A stretch of DNA of 64,000 bases from Variovorax sp. KK3 (GCF_001984055.1 NZ_LYVO01000023.1:28277-92276), one strand, 5' to 3'. Shown: positions 34,853-44,276, counted from the first letter of the stretch. Numbers and translations: made by a program. Notes: generated by a model not told the origin, from the letters alone.

Positions 34853-36052
34853 ATGCCCGTCATTTGTGCGGCCTGCGGCAGCAGCAACCGGGAGAACGCG
34901 AAGTTCTGCATCGGTTGCGCGGGTCGCTTGCCCGGCTTCGCGCCGAGTGGGCCTGCGGCGCTCGGCGCCACCCCGAGCAGCCCTGCGCCGCTGGCGCCAG
35001 CCTTCGGAGCGTTCAGCGCCATCGGCCCAACGGACGAACCCGATCCGCGCGGGGCGCGAAGCGCAAGCCATTCGACACGCAGCGGAAGCGCCTGGCGTCG
35101 CGACGATCCGCTCGCGCTGCTGCCGGCCGAAACGCCGGCGTTCTGGCTGCGACTGGGAATGGTCGGCGTGGCGATGGGCGTGGTCTTCATCGGCTGGTAT
35201 GTGTACGTGACGCGCGGCGTCGACTCGCCCGCTTTGGTCAACGACGTGACGGCCGCACTGTCGACGGAAGAACGCAAGCCGACGCCGGAAGAAGCGCGGG
35301 ACCTGGCGACGCCCGAGGAATCGACGCGGAGCGCTGCTGCACCGAGCAAGGCGGAATCGCCGGCGCCACTAGGCGCAGCGGACGCACTGGCACTGGCCGC
35401 GCCGAATTCTGCGACCACCGCCAAGCGCGCCTCGCCTCCTGCGTCGGCGCGTACTGAGGCGAGGACCGAGCCGCCCCCGAACACGGGGGCCCCGGCAGCC
35501 GCATCGACGCGCGCCGCCGCCGCAGCAGCAGCAACCGCACCCGCCGCACCCTCTGCACCGCCAGCAGCAGCGCCTGGCACCCGCACCGCATCGGCCGCGC
35601 CGACGAGCGAACGCCGGCGCAGCGAAGCGGGCCGCGCCGAGCGACAGCAACCGCGCGCCGCAGCGCGCACCGCCGATGACGATGACGTGGCCCCGAACTC
35701 GGCCGCACCCACCATGTCGTGGATTCGCCCGCCGGGCTGGACCCGCGACGACCCCGGCCCGGCCATCAGCCGCAACAACTCCGCACCCGTGGTCGCCCCG
35801 CCCCGCACCGCGGCCTATGCGCGTGGCGACGGCGGCCCACCGGTCGCGCCCGGCCCCGGCCCGGTCTACAACTACAACTCGCCCGGCGGCGCGGTCGCGG
35901 CCGATGGCGGCCCGCCGCTCGCAGCGGGCCCCGCGCCGCAGCCCGCCTACCGGACGCGCTCGCCCGTGGCCACCGCCGACGACGATGCAGGCCCGCCGGT
36001 CACGCGCGGCCCTGGCCCGGTCTACAACTGGAACTCGACCCGCGAGCGCTAA
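34853..36052 (+). CDS. zinc-ribbon single-pass membrane protein with Pro/Ala linker
   Basis: 399 residues from ATG 34853 (GGAGGAA upstream). N-terminal zinc ribbon C5-x2-C8-x10-C19-x2-C22. One TM helix (about 103-122, L-R-L-G-M-V-G-V-A-M-G-V-V-F-I-G-W-Y-V-Y). Then a long Ala/Pro/Thr-rich, probably disordered region, and a C-terminal part with near repeats: D-G-G-P-P-V-A-P-G-P-G-P-V-Y-N-Y-N-S and G-P-P-V-T-R-G-P-G-P-V-Y-N-W-N-S. The ribbon would be cytoplasmic and the repeats periplasmic. The architecture resembles double-zinc-ribbon scaffolds, but no function is known. A structured leader precedes it and a hairpin follows. Confidence 0.75.
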   Translation: MPVICAACGSSNRENAKFCIGCAGRLPGFAPSGPAALGATPSSPAPLAPAFGAFSAIGPTDEPDPRGARSASHSTRSGSAWRRDDPLALLPAETPAFWLRLGMVGVAMGVVFIGWYVYVTRGVDSPALVNDVTAALSTEERKPTPEEARDLATPEESTRSAAAPSKAESPAPLGAADALALAAPNSATTAKRASPPASARTEARTEPPPNTGAPAAASTRAAAAAAATAPAAPSAPPAAAPGTRTASAAPTSERRRSEAGRAERQQPRAAARTADDDDVAPNSAAPTMSWIRPPGWTRDDPGPAISRNNSAPVVAPPRTAAYARGDGGPPVAPGPGPVYNYNSPGGAVAADGGPPLAAGPAPQPAYRTRSPVATADDDAGPPVTRGPGPVYNWNSTRER

Positions 36053-36070
36053 AGCCCGAATCCCGAAAAA

Positions 36071-36098
36071 GGCCGCCGCACCCACCCGTGCGACGGCC
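36071..36098 (+). terminator. candidate terminator after the zinc-ribbon gene
   Basis: GGCCGCCGCAC (36071-36081) pairs with GTGCGACGGCC (36088-36098) with one mismatch and a 6-nt loop, 18 bp after the stop. An A5 tract precedes it (36066-36070), so it would resemble an intrinsic terminator when read on the opposite strand. Confidence 0.5.
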
Positions 36099-36227
36099 GA
36101 CAAGACCCCTGAAGTTCCAAGGACTTCCTAAGGGCAATCCGGGATTTGGCCGACTCCACGCAGAGATAAGATCGCGGACCCCGTAACCCGGACTGTTCAA
36201 CCCGGATTCGTTTCATCAGGAGAGCAC

Positions 36228-37205
36228 ATGAAGAGACTGCTGGCCTTCGCGGCCATCGCCACCGCTGTCACCGGCGCCTATGCCCAAGACTTCCCCGCCG
36301 GCAAGCCCGTGACCATCGTGGTGCCCTTCGCCGCCGGCGGCCCGACCGACCGCGTGGCCCGCGACCTGGCCGAAGCGCTGCGCAAGCCGCTCAACGGCGC
36401 CAGCATCCTGGTGGACAACGTCCCCGGCGCCGGCAGCTCGATCGGCGCAGCCAAGGTGGCACGTGCCGCACCCGATGGCTACACGCTGCTCCTGAACCAC
36501 ATCGCCATGTCGACCGTGCCCACGCTGGTGCGCAACGTGCCCTTCAAGGTCGAGACCGACTTCGAGTACCTGGGCATCATCAACGACGTGCCGATGACCC
36601 TCATCGCCAAGCCCGCGATGCAGGCCAACAACTACAAGGAACTCACGGCCTGGATGGCCGCGAACAAGGGCAAGATCAACCTCGGCAACGCCGGCGTGGG
36701 CTCTGCATCGCACCTGTGCGGCCTGCTGTTCCAGAGCGCCACCAAGACCGAGATGACGCCCGTGCCGTACAAGGGCACGGCACCCGCCATCACCGACCTG
36801 ATCGGCGGCCAGATCGACCTGCTGTGCGACCAGACCACCAACACGTCGCCGCAGATCGAATCGAAGAAGGTCAAGGCCTATGCCGTGACCACGTCCAAGC
36901 GCCTCACCACCCCGCTGCTGAAAGACCTGCCCACGCTGCAGGAGGCGGGCCTGAAGGACTTCCAGGTCACCATCTGGCACGGCCTGTACGCGCCCAAGGG
37001 CACGCCGGCCGCCGTGACCAAGAAGCTCAACGACGCGCTCAAGACCGCACTGAAAGACCCGGACTTCATCAAGAAGCAGGAAGGCCTGGGTGCCGTGGTC
37101 GCCGCCGACAACCGCGTCGAGCCCGCCGAGCACAAGAAGTTCGTGCAGGCCGAAATCGCCAAGTGGAGCCCGATCATCAAGGCGGCCGGCGTCTACGCCG
37201 ACTGA
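36228..37205 (+). CDS. Bug/TctC-type periplasmic solute-binding protein
   Basis: 325 residues, with RBS AGGAGA. Sec signal peptide about 1-19 (cleavage after A-Y-A). The mature N-terminus has F-P-A-G-K-P-V-T-I-V-V-P-F-A-A-G-G-P-T-D-R, then D-N-V-P-G-A-G-S-S-I-G and V-P-Y-K-G-T-A-P-A, all Bug family marks. Two cysteines in S-H-L-C-G-L-L and D-L-L-C-D-Q are positioned for a disulfide. It is an orphan receptor without TctAB. Its 3' end overlaps the 3' end of the convergent ROK gene by 13 bp, so no terminator separates them. Confidence 0.9.
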   Translation: MKRLLAFAAIATAVTGAYAQDFPAGKPVTIVVPFAAGGPTDRVARDLAEALRKPLNGASILVDNVPGAGSSIGAAKVARAAPDGYTLLLNHIAMSTVPTLVRNVPFKVETDFEYLGIINDVPMTLIAKPAMQANNYKELTAWMAANKGKINLGNAGVGSASHLCGLLFQSATKTEMTPVPYKGTAPAITDLIGGQIDLLCDQTTNTSPQIESKKVKAYAVTTSKRLTTPLLKDLPTLQEAGLKDFQVTIWHGLYAPKGTPAAVTKKLNDALKTALKDPDFIKKQEGLGAVVAADNRVEPAEHKKFVQAEIAKWSPIIKAAGVYAD

Positions 37206-38371
37206 GCCTGAGCAGCTCCTGTCGATGAGATGAAGGTGGCGGCGCGGGCGCGCCGCGCCTTCGAATCCGGGTGGAGCGGCCTCAGGTACTCGTGCAACGC
37301 GAGTGCCGCCGCTCCCACCGCCGACGCCCATTCCCCATACCGAGCAGCACGCACCACCGGCGGCCGCATGCCCGCATGCTGCGCATAGCGCTCGACCGTG
37401 TCGATGGCCTCCGGCAGCAGCGCCGGGTGCCGGCGGCATGACTGGCCGCCGACGACGATCGCGCGCGGCTCGAAGGTGACCCACAGGTTCTGCAGCAGCA
37501 CGCCGAGGTAGGCCGCGCCCCGTAGCGCATCGAAGTTGCCCGCCAACGCACGCGAGCCCAGAAAGGCCTCGGCGCAGCCGCGCCGGCCGCACGAGCACAG
37601 CGGCCCGTCCACCTGCAGGATGGTGTGGCCGATCTCGCCGGCCATGCCTTGCGCGCCGGTGAAGAGCCGGTCGTTGAGCACCACGCCGGCACCCACCCCC
37701 ACGTCGCAGCTCACGAAGACGAGCGGGTCTTCGCTCTCGCCGCAGGCGAACTCGTATTCGCCCAGCACGGCCGCATCGGCATCGTTCTGAAGCTGCACCG
37801 GCAATCCGTCGATGCCTTCGGCCGCGAGTGCGTCGACCAGGCCCGGCAGCAAGTTGACGCGGCGCCAGCCCAGGTTGGGCGCGAAGCGCACCTGTCCGCT
37901 GGCATCGTCGACCGCGCCCGGCACGCCGACGCCGATGCCGGAGGGCCGCAGCCCCATCGCCTGCAGCCTGGCATGCGCGGCCGCCACCATGCGCGCGGCC
38001 TGACGGCACACCGCGCCAGGCGCATGCGATGCGAGCGGCTGAGACTCGGCATGCAGCAAGTCGCCCAGCAGCGAGACGCAGGCCACGCGCAAGGTATCGA
38101 CCGCGATCTCGACGCCCGTCAGCGCACGCAGCCCCGCATGGATGCGCAGCGGGATCGACGGCCGCCCCAGCCCGTCGCCCACCGCGGCGCCGGACTCGAG
38201 CAGCCAGCCGTCGTCGAGCAGCTCGCGCACCAGCAGGCTCACCGTGGACTTGGTCAACCCGCTCTCGTCCGCCAGCCGCGCCCGCGACAGCCCCGGCCGT
38301 GCGCGCAGCAGGCGCAGCAGCACGCTGCGGTTGATGCGCTTGACCAGCTGCTGGTCGCCGAGCGTGGTCAT
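37193..38371 (-). CDS. ROK-family repressor of the sugar transport operon
   Basis: 392 residues. N-terminal winged helix (about 15-60, L-A-D-E-S-G-L-T-K-S-T-V-S) and a ROK sugar-kinase-like domain with the zinc motif C-S-C-G-R-R-G-C-A-E and G-E-I-G-H-T. The N-terminal phosphate loop of ROK kinases is altered (G-V-E-I-A-V-D-T), as in XylR/Mlc/NagC repressors that bind sugar without phosphorylating it. It is the last gene of the binding-protein/permease/ATPase operon, 26 bp after the ATPase. A GTTAGTT/AACTAAC palindrome of the XylR type lies in the operon promoter. Confidence 0.88.
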   Translation of the reverse strand: MTTLGDQQLVKRINRSVLLRLLRARPGLSRARLADESGLTKSTVSLLVRELLDDGWLLESGAAVGDGLGRPSIPLRIHAGLRALTGVEIAVDTLRVACVSLLGDLLHAESQPLASHAPGAVCRQAARMVAAAHARLQAMGLRPSGIGVGVPGAVDDASGQVRFAPNLGWRRVNLLPGLVDALAAEGIDGLPVQLQNDADAAVLGEYEFACGESEDPLVFVSCDVGVGAGVVLNDRLFTGAQGMAGEIGHTILQVDGPLCSCGRRGCAEAFLGSRALAGNFDALRGAAYLGVLLQNLWVTFEPRAIVVGGQSCRRHPALLPEAIDTVERYAQHAGMRPPVVRAARYGEWASAVGAAALALHEYLRPLHPDSKARRARAATFISSTGAAQAQSA

Positions 38372-38397
38372 CTCAGGTCATGCGCGTGACATGGCGA

Positions 38398-39189
38398 TCA
38401 GGCCGCGGCGTGCTCGGCTTGCGCCTTCCCCTCGGGCCGCTTGCCGGCGATGATCATTCCGAGCACCTCGTCTTCGGTCACATCCGCGGTGCGATAGGTG
38501 CCGACCAGCTTGCCGTTCTTCATCACCGCCAGCCGGTCGCTGAGGCCGAACACGTCGGGCATGTCGTGCGTGATCAGGAAGATGCCCACGCCGTCGGCCT
38601 TGAGCTGCTTGACCAGCGCGCCGACCATCGCCGTTTCTTCGGGGCCGAGCGCGGCACAGGGCTCGTCCATGATCAGGATGCGCGCATTGAAGTACAGCGC
38701 CCGCGAAATCGCCACCACCTGCCGCTGCCCGCCCGACAGCCGCCGCACCGGCACGCGGATGTTGGTGAAGTTCTTGTTGAGTCGCTTGAAGACCTTGCGC
38801 GCTTCCGTCTCCATGAAGTGATCGTCGAGCGTGCGCCAGGGCGTCAGCTTTTCGCGGCCGAGGAACAGGTTGGCCACCGAGTCGAGGTTGTCGGCCAGCG
38901 CCAGCGTCTGGTAGATGGTTTCGATGCCCTGCGCCTGCGCTTCCGATGGCGTGCGAATGGTCACCGCCTGCCCCGCGATGCGCGTTTCGCCCGAGTCGAT
39001 GGGGTAGGCGCCGGCCAGCATCTTCATCAGCGTCGACTTGCCCGCGCCGTTGTGGCCCAGTAGCGCGACCACCTCGCCGGGGTACAGGTTGATGCTGACG
39101 TTGTCGACCGCCTTCACGCCACCGAAGGCCTTGCGGATCTCGCGCAGCTCGACCAGCGGCGCCGCGTTGGCCGTTGCCGCGGCACTCAT
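38398..39189 (-). CDS. sugar ABC transporter ATPase, single-domain
   Basis: 263 residues. Walker A G-H-N-G-A-G-K-S (45-52), signature R-R-L-S-G-G-Q-R-Q, Walker [13 protein letters not shown] and the switch His in L-I-T-H-D-M. It belongs to the CUT2 group (ribose, xylose, fructose importers), but has one nucleotide-binding domain where RbsA/XylG have two (about 500 residues). It must act as a homodimer, as in the FrcA type. ATG overlaps the stop of the permease gene upstream. Confidence 0.9.
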   Translation of the reverse strand: MSAAATANAAPLVELREIRKAFGGVKAVDNVSINLYPGEVVALLGHNGAGKSTLMKMLAGAYPIDSGETRIAGQAVTIRTPSEAQAQGIETIYQTLALADNLDSVANLFLGREKLTPWRTLDDHFMETEARKVFKRLNKNFTNIRVPVRRLSGGQRQVVAISRALYFNARILIMDEPCAALGPEETAMVGALVKQLKADGVGIFLITHDMPDVFGLSDRLAVMKNGKLVGTYRTADVTEDEVLGMIIAGKRPEGKAQAEHAAA

Positions 39190-40376
39190 CGCGTGTCCCC
39201 GAAGCGCTTGCGGTACAGCACATCGAACACCACCGCCACGATCAGCACCTGCCCGATGATGACCATGCGCTTGCCGATCGCCACGTCGAGCAGCAGCATG
39301 CCGCTGTCGAGCGACTGCATGATCAGCGCGCCCAACACCGACCCGAAGATCGACCCGCTGCCGCCTGCCAGCGCCGCCCCGCCGATCACCGCCGCCGCGA
39401 TCACGTACAGCTCCATCCCCGTGCCCAGCGAATTCGTGCCCGCGTTGAGCCGCGCGATCGACACGATGGCTGCCACCGTGACCAGCACCGCCAGCAGCGC
39501 GAACAGCATCATCGTCACCCGCTTGACCGGAATGCCCACCAGCGCCGCCGCATCCGGATTGCCGCCCATCGCGAACACGTAGCGCCCGAAGCGCGTGCGG
39601 TGCACGATGAACGACAGCGCCACCGCCACCAGTGCCCAGATGAGCACCGGAATCGGCAGCCCCTGCGGCTCGGGCTTGGACGCGATCTGGTAGCTGTTCA
39701 TCGACCACGCGAAAGCGAACACCGCCACCACCGGCACCGCCGTGAGCAGCACGTCGACCACCAGCGGCTCCACCGGCATCTCGTGCCGCTGCCGCGCGCG
39801 GCGCTGCTGCAGCATGCGCGCGAACAGCACCACCGCGATCACCGTCGCCAACACCCACGTAGCCGTGGTGCCGATGCCGCCGTCGTAGCCGCCGCCCAGG
39901 CGCTGGAAGAACTCGTCGTTCACCGGCTGCGTCTTGCCGTCCGCCACCAGAAAGGCCGCGCCGCGAAACGACATCAGCCCGCCCAACGTGACCACGAACG
40001 AAGGCACCCCCAGCATCGCCGTCAGCCCGCCCTGGTACAGCGACACCAGCAGCGCCACCGCCAGCCCCGCCAGGCACGCCGCCGGCCACGACCAGCCCGA
40101 GGTGTACTGCAGGTACGCCACCAGCACGCCCACGAAGCCCATCACCGAGCCCACCGACAGATCGATGTGCCGCGCGACGATGACGAGCACCATCACCGTC
40201 GCGACGATCCCCACCACCGCCGTCTGCTGCGCGAGGTTGTAGAGGTTTTCAGGCGTGAGAAAGAGCCCGCCCGAGAGCCAGTGGAAGGCCAGGGCCATGA
40301 CCACCAGCAGGGCGCACATCAGTGCAAGGCGCAAGTCCACGCCGCTGCGTTGCCACAGCGATTGCTGTTCGCTCAT
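39186..40376 (-). CDS. XylH-like sugar ABC permease
   Basis: 396 residues, about ten to twelve TM helices. The length and the segments [12 protein letters not shown] and G-N-P-D-A-A-L-V-G-I match XylH rather than the shorter RbsC (about 320). It forms the pore for a monosaccharide importer with the single-domain ATPase. It starts 19 bp after the binding-protein gene. Confidence 0.9.
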   Translation of the reverse strand: MSEQQSLWQRSGVDLRLALMCALLVVMALAFHWLSGGLFLTPENLYNLAQQTAVVGIVATVMVLVIVARHIDLSVGSVMGFVGVLVAYLQYTSGWSWPAACLAGLAVALLVSLYQGGLTAMLGVPSFVVTLGGLMSFRGAAFLVADGKTQPVNDEFFQRLGGGYDGGIGTTATWVLATVIAVVLFARMLQQRRARQRHEMPVEPLVVDVLLTAVPVVAVFAFAWSMNSYQIASKPEPQGLPIPVLIWALVAVALSFIVHRTRFGRYVFAMGGNPDAAALVGIPVKRVTMMLFALLAVLVTVAAIVSIARLNAGTNSLGTGMELYVIAAAVIGGAALAGGSGSIFGSVLGALIMQSLDSGMLLLDVAIGKRMVIIGQVLIVAVVFDVLYRKRFGDTR

Positions 40377-40395
40377 CGCGATGCGCTGCTGTTGT

Positions 40396-41421
40396 TTACT
40401 TGCAGGCGGCAGGAGCCTTATCGCCGCTTACCCCGCGGCACAGCTCGTCTTTCTTGATCCAGCCTTCCTTCACCACCACGTCGAGGTTGTCGCGCGTGAT
40501 CGGCACCGGCGTCAGCAGCCGCGACGAGATGGCCACCTTCTTCTCGCCACCGCTCCAGTTAGCCGCCTTCTCCGGCGTCTTGCCGCCCACCAGCGCCAGC
40601 GCGGCAGATGCCGCTTCGCGCCCCAGCTCGCGCGAGTCCTTCCACACCGTCACCGTCTGCGTGCCCAGCGCCACCCGGTTGAGCGCCGCGAAGTCCGCGT
40701 CCTGCCCCGACACCGGAATCCCGCGAATGCCCTTGGCCGTGAGCGCCGCCACCGCGCCACCCGCCGTGCCGTCGTTGGCCGCCACCACCGCATCGACCTT
40801 GCCGCCGGCCTTGGTCAGGATCTGCTCCATGTTCTTCTGCGCCACCTCGGGCTTCCAGCCGTCGGTGTACTCGTCGCCCACGATCTTGATGTCGCCCTTC
40901 TTCACCGCGTCGGCCACCACCTCTTGCTGCCCCGCGCGCAGGAAGTTCGCGTTCGGGTCGGTCGGCGATCCCTTGATGAACACATAGTTGCCCTTGGGCT
41001 GCACCTTGAACACCGCGCGCGCCTGCATGCGGCCCACTTCCATGTTGTCGAAGGTGATGTAGAAGATGCCGGGCGTCTCGATGAGCCGGTCGTACGCCAC
41101 CACCGGGATCTTCTGCTTCACCGCCTTGTTCACCGCGGGCAGGATCGCGTCCTTGTCCATTGCCAGCACGATCAGCGCCTTGGCGCCCTTCGACATCAGC
41201 CCATCGATGTCGGCCAGCTGCTTCTCGGGCGAGCCGCCCGCGTCGGCGCTGATGTACTTCGCGCCCATTTTTTCAAGCTGCGATTTGATCGCGGCCTCGT
41301 CCGTCTTCCAGCGCTCTTCCTGAAAGTTGGACCAGCTCACGCCGACGACCGTCTGGGCGCTTGCGGCGATGGCGGACAGGCCCACGGCCAGTGCGCAGAG
41401 GGCGCGTTGAGGGGTGTTCAT
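40396..41421 (-). CDS. XylF-like sugar-binding protein
   Basis: 341 residues. Sec signal peptide about 1-22 (A-I-A-A-S-A). The mature part starts [14 protein letters not shown], the XylF pattern. D-A-G-G-S-P-E-K-Q follows, then [15 protein letters not shown] and the Y-D-R-L-I of pentose binders. It is the first gene of the operon. The importer most likely takes up xylose or a related pentose; ligand residues were not checked by alignment. Confidence 0.9.
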   Translation of the reverse strand: MNTPQRALCALAVGLSAIAASAQTVVGVSWSNFQEERWKTDEAAIKSQLEKMGAKYISADAGGSPEKQLADIDGLMSKGAKALIVLAMDKDAILPAVNKAVKQKIPVVAYDRLIETPGIFYITFDNMEVGRMQARAVFKVQPKGNYVFIKGSPTDPNANFLRAGQQEVVADAVKKGDIKIVGDEYTDGWKPEVAQKNMEQILTKAGGKVDAVVAANDGTAGGAVAALTAKGIRGIPVSGQDADFAALNRVALGTQTVTVWKDSRELGREAASAALALVGGKTPEKAANWSGGEKKVAISSRLLTPVPITRDNLDVVVKEGWIKKDELCRGVSGDKAPAACK

Positions 41422-41494
41422 GGGTTTGGATCTCCGGGGTGTTGGGCGTGCCGGCTTGCCTTTTTGTTTTGACTGGCTTGCTCGGGCGCGCTGG

Positions 41495-41517
41495 GTTAGT
41501 TCGGGAGGCGAACTAAC
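41495..41517 (-). promoter_or_regulatory. candidate ROK-repressor operator
   Basis: GTTAGTTCG-GGAGG-CGAACTAAC: perfect 9-bp arms with a 5-bp centre, 74 bp upstream of the binding-protein ATG. XylR-type ROK operators have TTAGTTT...AAACTAA arms as I recall, so this matches the repressor encoded at the end of the same operon. It would sit in or near the promoter and give negative autoregulation. Confidence 0.65.
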
Positions 41518-41608
41518 TATGGCGAGGTGATTTGGTGGCGGGTATCCGGGATATCCCTGCGAGCGAAGGCACTACAGGGCTGGCGTGCTGGGGCGGAGGT
41601 GCGAGGTT

Positions 41609-41627
41609 CTCTACGAATTTCGTAGAG
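41609..41627. promoter_or_regulatory. 19-bp perfect palindrome upstream of the DUF3037 gene
   Basis: CTCTACGAA-T-TTCGTAGAG: 9-bp arms around a single central base, 35 bp before the ATG of the DUF3037 gene. Palindromes with an ACGAAwTTCGT core are common toxin-antitoxin or Xre-type operators. No such regulator gene remains next to it, so it may be an operator for a distant regulator or a leftover of a lost module. Confidence 0.5.
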
Positions 41628-41662
41628 CGGGCGGGGCGGGATTGCTGGAGCATCGCCGGTCG

Positions 41663-42121
41663 ATGACGAACCCAATCTCGACGGGGCAGCAAGCGGATGA
41701 GACAACGCTTGGCCACTTCACGTACACGATCCTCCGCTACGTGCATGACATCGGCACTGCCGAGTTCGTCAATGTCGGCGTGGTCGTTGCATCAACCCAT
41801 GCGCCACAGGTCGCGGCGAAGTTCAGGACAGACATTGCGCGCGTCAAGGCCATGTTTCCGTCGCTCGATGGCGAGGTCTTTCTGGCGCGCATGAAGCGAT
41901 TGCAAGCCTGCTTCGATGCCATCGACGAAACACGATGCGCCACGCTGCGGGCTTGCGAGGGACCATCATTGATGGCGCTGATTCGCCGCGTGTTGCCGCT
42001 GGAGGATGGCGCCCTTCCTTGGTCTCCAATTGGCTCGGGAGCAGGCGGCCCACTGATCGCCGCGCTGCAGGCGATCTACGAGCGCTCTGTCTTGTCGAAC
42101 GAGCTTCGGCAAGGACATTGA
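41663..42121 (+). CDS. DUF3037-domain protein
   Basis: 152 residues from ATG 41663; a longer reading to 41585 would include the palindrome and is unlikely. The core F-T-Y-T-I-L-R-Y-V-H-D (19-29) followed by E-F-V-N-V-G-V-V-V (34-42) is the DUF3037 signature. DUF3037 genes usually accompany a HipA-like kinase gene; none is present here, so this is either a solitary copy or the remainder of a pair. Cytosolic, unknown role. The region begins the accessory stretch. Confidence 0.8.
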   Translation: MTNPISTGQQADETTLGHFTYTILRYVHDIGTAEFVNVGVVVASTHAPQVAAKFRTDIARVKAMFPSLDGEVFLARMKRLQACFDAIDETRCATLRACEGPSLMALIRRVLPLEDGALPWSPIGSGAGGPLIAALQAIYERSVLSNELRQGH

Positions 42122-42185
42122 ATTTCTGCTCCGCGTTGCGCGGGGAGTTCGTGCCAAACGTCACGATGCATAGCTTCGTCGTCGA

Positions 42186-42296
42186 ATGATCTCGATGCCA
42201 TGCCCGCTCTGCTCGCTACCGCATGCAGGAAAGGACTTCTGGGGTTGCATAGGGTTTCCGAAGTGCCGAGGTATGCGTGAAGCGTTTGCGAAGTGA
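42186..42296 (+). CDS. 36-aa topoisomerase-type C4 zinc finger
   Basis: 37 codons from ATG 42186 to TGA 42296. Cysteines at 6, 9, 21 and 27 with G-K-D-F-W-G-C-I-G-F-P-K-C-R-G give the C-x2-C-x11-C-x5-C pattern and wording of the topoisomerase I C-terminal zinc finger (zf-C4_Topoisom: ...F-W-G-C-x-x-Y-P-x-C). It is too short for normal ORF calls. An in-frame TAG lies 15 bp upstream, so it is not the end of a longer gene now. It may be a free-standing mini zinc finger or the tail left from a NERD/nuclease-type gene. Confidence 0.55.
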   Translation: MISMPCPLCSLPHAGKDFWGCIGFPKCRGMREAFAK

Positions 42297-42338
42297 GTTT
42301 GGCAGCGCGGGCAATGCCACGCTGCGTCGTGTTCTCGC

Positions 42339-42671
42339 ATGAAGCGATCGGCCCTCTGCTGCGCCATTGCGCTTTCATGGCTGACGTTGGCAAACACGCC
42401 AACGTACGCTGCTAACTACCCTTGCTCTGGGCGCAAGGGCGGCGTCTCACATTGCGCGGGCGAACTCTTCGTTTGCAACGACGGATCGATCAGTGGCTCG
42501 AGGAAGATCTGCTCCGGGCCGCAGAGCGGGGCTGCTCGTGCGGTGCTCCCGTTGCGAAGCGGAGGTAATGAAGGCGATTGCTCTTGCCGGTCGGGCCGAA
42601 TATGCATCGGGCCGCGAGGAGGACGCTACTGCTTGAGCGACAACGGAAACAAGAGTTATGTGCGTCGGTGA
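42339..42671 (+). CDS. small exported cysteine-rich protein
   Basis: 110 residues with a Sec signal peptide (about 1-24, [13 protein letters not shown]). The mature part carries two similar Cys modules. One is [14 protein letters not shown]4-F-V-C-N-D-G-S-I-S, the other [18 protein letters not shown]. This wording recurs in small secreted proteins of many proteobacteria (Y-P-C-S-G-x-K-G-G-x-x-H-C); no function is known to me. It lies 42 bp after the mini zinc finger on the same strand. Confidence 0.75.
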   Translation: MKRSALCCAIALSWLTLANTPTYAANYPCSGRKGGVSHCAGELFVCNDGSISGSRKICSGPQSGAARAVLPLRSGGNEGDCSCRSGRICIGPRGGRYCLSDNGNKSYVRR

Positions 42672-42894
42672 AGTGTGTCGGGCGATCCACCCGGTTGCTG
42701 CCGGTCCCCTTCTTTGCGGAGAAGACCCCTTCCGGCCGAGGCCGTGTGGAAACGACTTTGACTAGCAAGTATGCCGATGGCGCGACCGTATAGGCGTCAT
42801 TGTCGCCACGGAGTCATCCAGTGGTCCCATTGCACAAACGCGCGGATGTCAAGGCGAGAGTCGCTGGCAAGCTAAAAAGGGCCGTTAAAGAGGC

Positions 42895-44276
42895 TCACGC
42901 CCCGGCCAGCCTGACTGCCTTCATCGTTCTGGCAACACCCAGGATCGCGATCACCCGCTTCAGGTTGTATGCCAGCACGTGCAAGCTCATCTCTGTATTC
43001 ACGTGCGCCAGCGTCTTGGTGAGGAAGTGCGTTGAACCCATCCAGTACTTCAATGTCCCGAACACGTGTTCAACCGTGCACCTGCGCAGCGTCATTGCGA
43101 CAGGCTGGCGGTCCAGGCGTTGCTGGACGCGCTCAAGCACCTCTTCGTGCTCCCAACGACGGATGCGACGATAGTCGCCGGTCGTGCACTGCTCTTTCAT
43201 CGGGCACGTGGGGCAGGCACTGGTCCAGTAGACACGAAGCTTGTTGCCATTCTTCTCGAGCGTGGTGAACCTGTAGATGGCTCGCTCGCCAGCAGGACAC
43301 CGATACTCGTCAGCCTTGGCGATGTAGATGAAGTCGCTCTTGTCGAACCGCCCTTCGGCCTTGGCGTTCGAGGTCATCGGCTTGGCACGTAGGTCGTGAT
43401 GCCCGCGTCCTCGCAGGCCTTGAGCTCCTGCCGTTGAAGAAGCCGCGGTCGGCAAGGGCCTGCGGCCTGGACTTGCCCATCGCCCTGCGCGCAGCCTTGG
43501 CCATGTTGCTGAGCTGCGCACGGTCGTTGCCCTCGTTGGTGACCTCGTGCGCCACGATCAAGTGGTGCCTGGCGTCGACCGCCGCCTGGACGTTGTAGCC
43601 CACCAGGCCCGAGCCTGTTGCTTGGGAGTTCATCGAACGCGCATCGGGATCGGTGAGCGAGCGTTGCCCATCAGGCTCCTTCTTCAACTGCTCCTTGGTG
43701 CGATCGAGCTGCTTCATCTGCTCGCGCAGCTTCTTGATCTTCTCCGTCAGCCGCTCGGTCTTGGCCTCCACCTCGGCCGGCTGCGTGCGGTCGGCCGTCT
43801 CCAGGGCGTCGAGGTAGCGCTGGATGCTCTGCTCGATCTGGCGCCGACGCGCATCGATCTTGCCGGGCGTGAAGTTGCGGTCGCGGCCGTTGACCGACTT
43901 GAACTTGCTGCCGTCGATAGCGGCGATGGCGTGAGAGAACAGCTTGAGGTCGCGGCACAGGGCGACGAAACGGCGACAGACATTGCGGATGCTCGCTCCG
44001 TTGTCGTGACGGAAGTCGGCGATGGTCTTGAAGTCCGGCGCGAGTCGGCCGGTGAGCCACATCAGCTCGACGTTGCGCTGCGCCTCGCGCTCCAGGCGGC
44101 GGCTCGACTGGACGCAGTTCAGGTAGCCATAAATGTAGAGCTTTAGCAGGACCGAGGGGTGATACGAGAGTCGACCAGTGGCTGCCGGATCGACGCCTTC
44201 AAAACCCAGTGCATGCAGATCCAGCTCCTCGACGAAGGCATCGACAACTCGCACCGGGTTCGATGAATCGCTTCAT
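42895..44276 (-). pseudogene. decayed IS1182-family transposase
   Basis: The parts, read leftward from ATG 44276: M-K-R-F-I-E, then directly the P-V-R-V-V-D-A-F block that normally lies about 30 residues further on, so about 80 bp are missing and the frame shifts. The main frame holds the DDE-type core (A-A-I-D-G-S-K-F, Y-N-V-Q-A-A-V-D-A, R-G-F-F-N-G). One base is missing near 43429 (GAGGAG reads AGGAG) and another near 43386 (CCCAAG reads CCAAG). After that the C-terminal part resumes (P-M-T-S-N-A-K-A-E-G-R-F to V-A-R-T-M-K-A-V). With three lesions it cannot make transposase. No clear terminal inverted repeats or target duplication were found; GTTTTCACACAGCCTC at 44336 may mark an end. Confidence 0.85.

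Noticed and set aside
42076..42402. Minus-strand frames of 78 and 108 codons over the zinc-finger region
   Set aside because: They are antisense to a frame with an unmistakable zinc-finger pattern and carry no motif.
42895..44276. Programmed -1 frameshift producing the transposase from two frames
   Set aside because: Two separate single-base losses about 43 bp apart plus an upstream deletion are not a slippery-site arrangement; no heptamer or stimulatory stem is seen.
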